Positions 59,978 through 64,000 of a stretch of 64,000 bases of DNA are shown piece by piece (positions within the stretch are counted from its first letter, which is position 1; every line of letters begins with the position of its first letter). Position numbers and translations under genes: made by a program. Below the pieces are notes generated by a model that ran no database searches, was not told the origin of the DNA, and saw nothing but the letters and a program-made list of their open reading frames with translations. The DNA comes from Bordetella genomosp. 10. GTDB lineage: Bacteria; Pseudomonadota; Gammaproteobacteria; Burkholderiales; Burkholderiaceae_B. The DNA lies in contig NZ_NEVM01000001.1 of NCBI RefSeq assembly GCF_002261225.1, forward strand, positions 1,054,001 through 1,118,000, given 5' to 3'.

Positions 59978-60718
59978 TCAAAGCAGTTTGGGCAGGGAGG
60001 CGGCCAGCATGGCGATGCCCGAGGCGGTCAGGGTGCCCAGCACCATGCGCCGGAACACCGCGTCGCTGATGCCCACGTAGACCCGTCCGCCCACCAGGGA
60101 CGCGATGAGCACGATGGGCGCGACCGCGGCGAAGTCGGGCAGCATGTCGCGCGTCACCACGCCGGTGGCGCAGTAGGTGACCATGGTGACCGTCAGCATG
60201 GTCAGGTTGAAGTTCTGGATGACGCCGCGCTGCGTATCCCGGTCGAAGCCTCGCAGCGTGCACCACAGGGTGGGAATGACGCCGGAAAAGCCGCCGATGG
60301 CGCCCATGGCGCCGCCGACGATGCCGATGCAGCCGTCGGCGCCGCGGCCGCCCGCCGCCAGCCGCGGCAGGCGCGGCGCGACCAGCATGATGGGACACCA
60401 TACCGCCAGCAGGACGCCCAGGAAAGCCTTGAACAGCACGGGATCCAGGTGCGGCAGGACGCGCAGGCCCAGCGGCAGCCCCGCCAGCCCGCCCAGCACG
60501 AAGGGCAGGACGTTGTGCCAGTTCGCCCGCCGCCGCACGGTGAACGCCGCCAGCACCTGCCCGAGCCAGCCGCCGAATACCGCCAGCGTCGCCGCCAGGA
60601 GCGGATCCAGCACCCAGGCCCAGAAGGACAGGGAGACCAGGCTGAAGCCGAAGCCGGTCAGGCCTTGCAGAAACCCGGCGCAGGCCGCGCCGGCGATCAT
60701 GATGGGGAAGGTGTTCAT
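59978..60718 (-). CDS. TauE/SafE-family permease
   Basis: A 246-residue inner-membrane protein with about eight hydrophobic segments. GFLQGLTGFGFSLV at the start and the second-half repeat GGAMGAIGGFSGV are the two G-rich motifs of the family. TauE/SafE proteins move sulfite, sulfonates or organic acids. I chose the ATG at 60718; a GTG seven codons earlier is possible. Its placement with the hydratase gene hints at an organic-acid substrate, which is inference. Confidence 0.9.
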   Translation of the reverse strand: MNTFPIMIAGAACAGFLQGLTGFGFSLVSLSFWAWVLDPLLAATLAVFGGWLGQVLAAFTVRRRANWHNVLPFVLGGLAGLPLGLRVLPHLDPVLFKAFLGVLLAVWCPIMLVAPRLPRLAAGGRGADGCIGIVGGAMGAIGGFSGVIPTLWCTLRGFDRDTQRGVIQNFNLTMLTVTMVTYCATGVVTRDMLPDFAAVAPIVLIASLVGGRVYVGISDAVFRRMVLGTLTASGIAMLAASLPKLL

Positions 60719-60941
60719 GCTATAGCCCGGCGCTGCCACGGGGGTTGCAGCGGTCCTGCCATGCGCCGGTTTGCGTACTCATGCGAGGGTGCTTCCCCTG
60801 TCATCGGGCCCTGGTCTGGGCGTGAAGACCGGATTCTGACAAATTTCCGGCGCCCTGGCTTGTTGCACTGCGGCGTCAGGGATTACCAACAGGCGGCGCG
60901 CAAGGGCGGGGTTGCGGCGGCAAATGAACGGTAAATGAAGT

Positions 60942-60956
60942 TGATATGCAATATCA
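60942..60956 (+). promoter_or_regulatory. Fur-like palindrome upstream of the PepSY gene
   Basis: TGATAT and ATATCA flank GCA, matching the 7-1-7 Fur consensus at 11 of 14 positions by eye. It lies about 50 bases before the preferred PepSY start and coincides with the ATG at 60946, which argues against that earlier start. Confidence 0.5.
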
Positions 60957-61005
60957 TCATGCTTTGCTTTTTCCCTTGCTTCCCTTTTTTGCCGCTCTCT
61001 TCCTC

Positions 61006-61695
61006 ATGAAAGACTCCTCCGCCGCGCTTCCGGCCGCCAATCCCGCGCTGCGCAAGTCCGCCGCCAATGCCCACGGCCGCCGGGGCGTCTTCCTCAAGTG
61101 GCTGCGCAAGACGCATAGCTGGATCGGCCTGTGGGGCGCGCTGCTGGGTTTCCTGTTCGGCCTGACCGGCTTCTTCCAGGACCATCGGGCCGTGATGAAG
61201 ATCGACGTCGGCGCCCAGCAGGTTTCCACGCTGCACCTGGACCTGCCGTCGCCGCCGCCGGCGGACCCGGCGCAGTTGAATGCGTGGCTGCAACAGGCAT
61301 TGAAGCTGCCGCGCCCGGCCGAGCGCGTGCAGCGCGAGCAGGCGCATCCGGTGGCGTGGGGCGACCGCAGCGCGATCCAGCCCGAACGCTGGCAGTTGAA
61401 CTTCCGGACGCCCAACTACATGGCGCAGGCCGAATACTGGGTCGGCGCCAGCCAGGTCAGCGTGCGCCGCGTCGATGCCGGCATCATGGGCGTCCTGGAG
61501 AACCTGCACCGCGCCAACGGCGTCGGCGCGGCCTGGGTGCTGATCGCCGACACCATCGCCGGCGGCATGATGCTGCTGTCGCTGACCGGCGTGTTGCTGT
61601 GGGTGGGCCTGAACAAGCGCCGCGCGGTCGGCGCCGCCATCTTCGGCGTGTCCATCGTGGCGACCCTGATCGTGGTGAACGCGACGCTAAGCTGA
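61006..61695 (+). CDS. PepSY-domain membrane protein
   Basis: A 229-residue membrane protein. A first helix (KTHSWIGLWGALLGFLFGLTGFFQD) carries the histidine-containing motif of PepSY-associated transmembrane proteins. A periplasmic domain (about 60-165) and two further C-terminal helices follow (LIADTIAGGMMLLSLTGVLLWV, then a last hydrophobic stretch). Relatives often support ferric-siderophore reduction. I prefer 61006; a start at 60946 adds a hydrophobic leader but sits inside a Fur-like palindrome. It overlaps the convergent methyltransferase gene by nine bases. Confidence 0.82.
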   Translation: MKDSSAALPAANPALRKSAANAHGRRGVFLKWLRKTHSWIGLWGALLGFLFGLTGFFQDHRAVMKIDVGAQQVSTLHLDLPSPPPADPAQLNAWLQQALKLPRPAERVQREQAHPVAWGDRSAIQPERWQLNFRTPNYMAQAEYWVGASQVSVRRVDAGIMGVLENLHRANGVGAAWVLIADTIAGGMMLLSLTGVLLWVGLNKRRAVGAAIFGVSIVATLIVVNATLS

Positions 61696-62853
61696 CGCGG
61701 CGCGCAGGCGCCACAAGGACGTCACCTCGCGCGAGCGCGCGGCATGCAGCGCATCCCCGGCGTCTCGCGCCTTGCCGTGGCGCGGCCGCGCGTCCAGCCG
61801 GCCGGCGACTTCCAGGCCGGCGGCGGCAATCCATTCCAGCAGCGTTTCTCGGCGGCGCAGGCGCAGGTGCTCGGCCAGGTCCGACACGATCAGCCATCCC
61901 TCGCCGCCCGGCGCCAGGTGTGCCGCCAGGCCGTCCAGGAAGCCGCGCAGCATGCGGCTGTCCGGATCGTAGACCGCATATTCGATGGGCGCGCCGGGCT
62001 TGGCCGGCACCCAGGGCGGATTGCAGACCACCAGGGGCGCGCGGCCGGCGGGAAACAGGTCCGCCTGTTCGACGTGCACCCGCTCCGCGCAGCCCAGGCG
62101 CGCCAGGTTCTCGCGGGCGCAGGCCAGGGCGCGCGCGTCCTGGTCCGTCGCCACCACGCGCGCCACGCCACGGCGCGCCAGCACGGCGGCGATCACGCCG
62201 GTGCCGGTGCCGACGTCGAAGGCCAGGCCATGGTCGGCGGGCAAGGGCGCCTGCGCCACCAGGTCCAGGTATTCGCCGCGCACCGGCGAATACACGCCGT
62301 ACCAGGGATGGATGCGCGCGCCGCCCAGCGCGGCCACGGGGAGGCCCTGTTCGCGCCACTGCCAGGCGCCGATCAGGCCCAGCAGTTCGCGCAGCGAGGC
62401 GACGTAGGGTTGCGTGGCCGGCCCGTGCGCCTGCTCGCAGGCCTCCCGCACGTCCGGCGCCCGCCGCAGCGGCAGCACGTGGCCGGCCTCGAAGGGCAGC
62501 AGGATCATGCCCAGCAGGCGCGCCCGCTGGGCCCGCGCCTGGCGGTGCAGGTGGAAGGCATGGGGGAAAGCGTCCAGCGGGTCGGCCGGCTTGCCCTTGG
62601 GCTTGCTCTTTTTATCCAGGCGCCGCGTCAGCGCCTGCATCAGTTGCCGCGCATTCTGGAAATCGCCGCGCCACAACAGCGCGGTCCCTTCGTTGACCTG
62701 CCGGTACGCGGCGTCGGCGGTCATCGTGTCGTCGGCCACGACCACCCGGCGCGGCGGCGGGCTGCCGCTTTCGGAGCGCCAGGCGGCTTGTCGTTCCTGC
62801 CCCTGCTCGATCCAATGCAGGGTGGCGGGCTCGGCCGGGGGACTGGCGGTCAT
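61687..62853 (-). CDS. class I SAM-dependent methyltransferase
   Basis: A 388-residue methyltransferase. SAM-binding motif I is DVGTGTG at residues 213-219 and the catalytic NPPW at 278-281, the pattern of N-methyltransferases acting on glutamine or on base amino groups (PrmC/RlmG-like). The first 200 residues are an unusual N-terminal domain. GGAG six bases upstream fixes the start. The substrate is not clear; NPPW points to protein glutamine or RNA. Confidence 0.9.
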   Translation of the reverse strand: MTASPPAEPATLHWIEQGQERQAAWRSESGSPPPRRVVVADDTMTADAAYRQVNEGTALLWRGDFQNARQLMQALTRRLDKKSKPKGKPADPLDAFPHAFHLHRQARAQRARLLGMILLPFEAGHVLPLRRAPDVREACEQAHGPATQPYVASLRELLGLIGAWQWREQGLPVAALGGARIHPWYGVYSPVRGEYLDLVAQAPLPADHGLAFDVGTGTGVIAAVLARRGVARVVATDQDARALACARENLARLGCAERVHVEQADLFPAGRAPLVVCNPPWVPAKPGAPIEYAVYDPDSRMLRGFLDGLAAHLAPGGEGWLIVSDLAEHLRLRRRETLLEWIAAAGLEVAGRLDARPRHGKARDAGDALHAARSREVTSLWRLRAASA

Positions 62854-63331
62854 GGAAACTCCGGAAAGGGGTGGGGAAACGCGGCGATCGGCGCGGCCGC
62901 CCGCCATCTTAGCCCGTCCTCCGGACTTTCCCGGCGGGGCGCCGTGCGCTCCCCCGGCCGACTTCAGGCAATCGATCAAGCAGTTGATATAGCTGTATGA
63001 TTTGTAAAGGTTTTGTTCCTTTGGGACGGAAGCGCACAGAGTCTCGTAGAATTTCGGCGCGCGACCGGTTTCCGGCCCTGTTGCAGCGCCGCAACTCGCC
63101 ACCCGCCCCGCAAACCCGCCCAGCAATTTAGCCGTAGCTGACAGGTTCCTGCATGTCAAAATGTCGCCAGCGGCGCGCTGGCGCCGCTTGTTGCCGCGGC
63201 AGGCGTTTTGCCCTGGCGGCGCGGCGGCGGAAAAGGTCCTCACGCCGCGCGGGGACCGTTTTCTTGCCCAGGGGCGGGCCGGCGGCAAATTTGCATTGCT
63301 CTTACTTCACGCTTATATAACGAGACTCGCT
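62854..63331. other. 478-base intergenic region, partly A/T-rich
   Basis: No gene is evident. The stretch at about 62980-63030 is A/T-rich and may hold the methyltransferase promoter. A frame continuous with the YncE-like gene opens at an ATG (63161), but its encoded residues are Arg/Gly/Ala-rich and unlike a signal peptide. The likely YncE promoter is at 63291-63319. Confidence 0.5.
63291..63319 (+). promoter_or_regulatory. sigma-70-type promoter of the YncE-like gene
   Basis: TTGCAT and TATATA stand 17 bases apart, a near-ideal arrangement and unusual in such GC-rich DNA. The expected start of transcription is about 63326, only a few bases before the TTG start codon. Confidence 0.6.
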
Positions 63332-64000
63332 TTGAAGCTCCTGCCTTACGCTGTTGGTACGCTCGCCGGCGCCTTCCTGGCCGCCAGCCTGGCCTTCACC
63401 GCGCCCGCGCGCGCGGCCCAGCCCGATCCCATCTTCGTCCTGAATTCGCTCGACGCCTCGGTCAGCGTGCTGGAACCGGGCACCTACAAGGAACTGCGCC
63501 GCATCCCCACCGGCAAGGAGCCGCATCACCTGTATTTCTCGCCGGACCAGAAATCGCTCATCGTCGCCAACGCCACCAGCGATTCGCTGACGCTGATCGA
63601 CCCGCGCACGGCCCAGGTGCAGCGCACGCTGACCGGCATCGTCGACCCGTACCAACTGCGTTTCTCGCCGAACATGAAGTACTTCGTGACGGCCGCCAAT
63701 CGCCTGAACCACGTCGACATCTATGCCTACGTGCCGCAGGCCACGGGCTTCGACCTCAAGCTGCTCAAGCGGGTCGAGACCGGCAAGACGCCCAGCCACA
63801 TCGGCATCGACAGCAAGAGCACGACCACCTACGTGTCGATGCAGGACAGCGACGAGGTCTACGCCATCGACCTGGCCACGCAGAAAGTGAAATGGGTCCT
63901 GCCGGTGGGCAAGACCCCGGCCGACGTCTACATCGTGCCCGGCGACAAGGTCATGCTGGTGGCCCTGACCGGCGATTCCTACGTCGAGGCCTATGACATC
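63332..64000 (+). CDS. YncE-like beta-propeller protein, 3' truncated by the window edge
   Basis: The gene runs off the window after 223 codons. Residues 1-29 are a signal peptide ending ARAA; then seven-bladed-propeller-type repeats follow (IFVLNSLDASVSVLEPGT, LYFSPDQKSLIVANATSDSLTLID, LRFSPNMKYFVTAANRLNHVDIY). The start is TTG at 63332, because the signal peptide begins there and no ATG in frame gives one. It lacks a Shine-Dalgarno site and lies close behind the promoter. Relatives are periplasmic and some are iron-regulated. Confidence 0.85.
   Translation, partial: MKLLPYAVGTLAGAFLAASLAFTAPARAAQPDPIFVLNSLDASVSVLEPGTYKELRRIPTGKEPHHLYFSPDQKSLIVANATSDSLTLIDPRTAQVQRTLTGIVDPYQLRFSPNMKYFVTAANRLNHVDIYAYVPQATGFDLKLLKRVETGKTPSHIGIDSKSTTTYVSMQDSDEVYAIDLATQKVKWVLPVGKTPADVYIVPGDKVMLVALTGDSYVEAYDI

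Noticed and set aside
1..64000. tRNA, rRNA, insertion sequences, integrases, prophage or defence islands
   Set aside because: I looked for them on both strands and saw none beyond the isolated ASCH-like gene; a tRNA/rRNA model search would settle RNA genes.

Overview
The window is GC-rich (roughly 70%) chromosomal DNA with dense bacterial coding and the character of a betaproteobacterium of the Alcaligenaceae (Bordetella/Achromobacter type). The signs are many LysR regulators, NMT1/THI5-type transporter genes, tandem DUF1800/DUF1501 genes, and at 47951-48000 a C-run/G-run intergenic element of a kind I associate with Burkholderiales genomes. The genus is inferred from gene content. I saw no rRNA, tRNA, CRISPR array, integrase or transposase.

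Layout. 1-6.0 kb: a plus-strand operon for an ABC importer (ATPase cut by the window edge, binding protein, two permeases) interleaved with a class II aldolase, a TauD-type dioxygenase and a bicupin. 6-12.2 kb: a minus-strand iron locus (FecI-type sigma factor, FecR-type regulator, TonB-dependent siderophore receptor, IroE-like esterase) headed by a Fur-like palindrome, plus a small lipoprotein. 12.3-17.7 kb: PhzF-family protein, a DUF2207/LemA pair and a DUF445 protein. 17.8-23.7 kb: panE, wrbA with a divergent LysR gene, a small secreted cysteine protein, a DGPF protein with an ECF42-like sigma factor, and a Dps protein. 24-31 kb: an NYN-LOTUS protein with a histone-H1-like tail, a class V aminotransferase, a Gly/Tyr/His-rich secreted protein and a FUSC exporter with its LysR gene. 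31.6-37.7 kb: ferredoxin, LysR-ClcB pair, soluble hybrid histidine kinase, DUF4142 protein, then a small protein and a hemerythrin protein ending at a strong terminator.

38-46.4 kb: DUF1800 and DUF1501 secreted proteins, a lytic transglycosylase with a triplet-repeat N-terminus, a PAP2 protein, a DHA2-type MFS transporter, a DUF2501 protein and a D-2-hydroxyacid dehydrogenase. 46.4-49.4 kb: a phage-like ASCH-type orphan, and a LysR gene divergent from a D-tartrate dehydratase gene. 49.4-58.9 kb: a compact minus-strand carbon operon (transketolase, fused transaldolase/glucose-6-phosphate isomerase, 6-phosphogluconate dehydrogenase, glucose-6-phosphate dehydrogenase, Cof-type phosphatase), with a polyphosphate glucokinase gene beside it. 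59-64 kb: a keto-acid hydratase, a TauE-type permease, a PepSY membrane protein under a Fur-like palindrome, a methyltransferase and a truncated YncE-like beta-propeller gene.

No single locus is plainly a new defence or mobile system. The most unusual items are the NYN-LOTUS/H1-tail protein, the repeat-bearing transglycosylase gene (9-bp coding repeat, 13-bp repeat through the stop codon, structured leader), the ABC/aldolase/dioxygenase/bicupin operon, and the pentose-phosphate operon with a lysine-tailed glucokinase.
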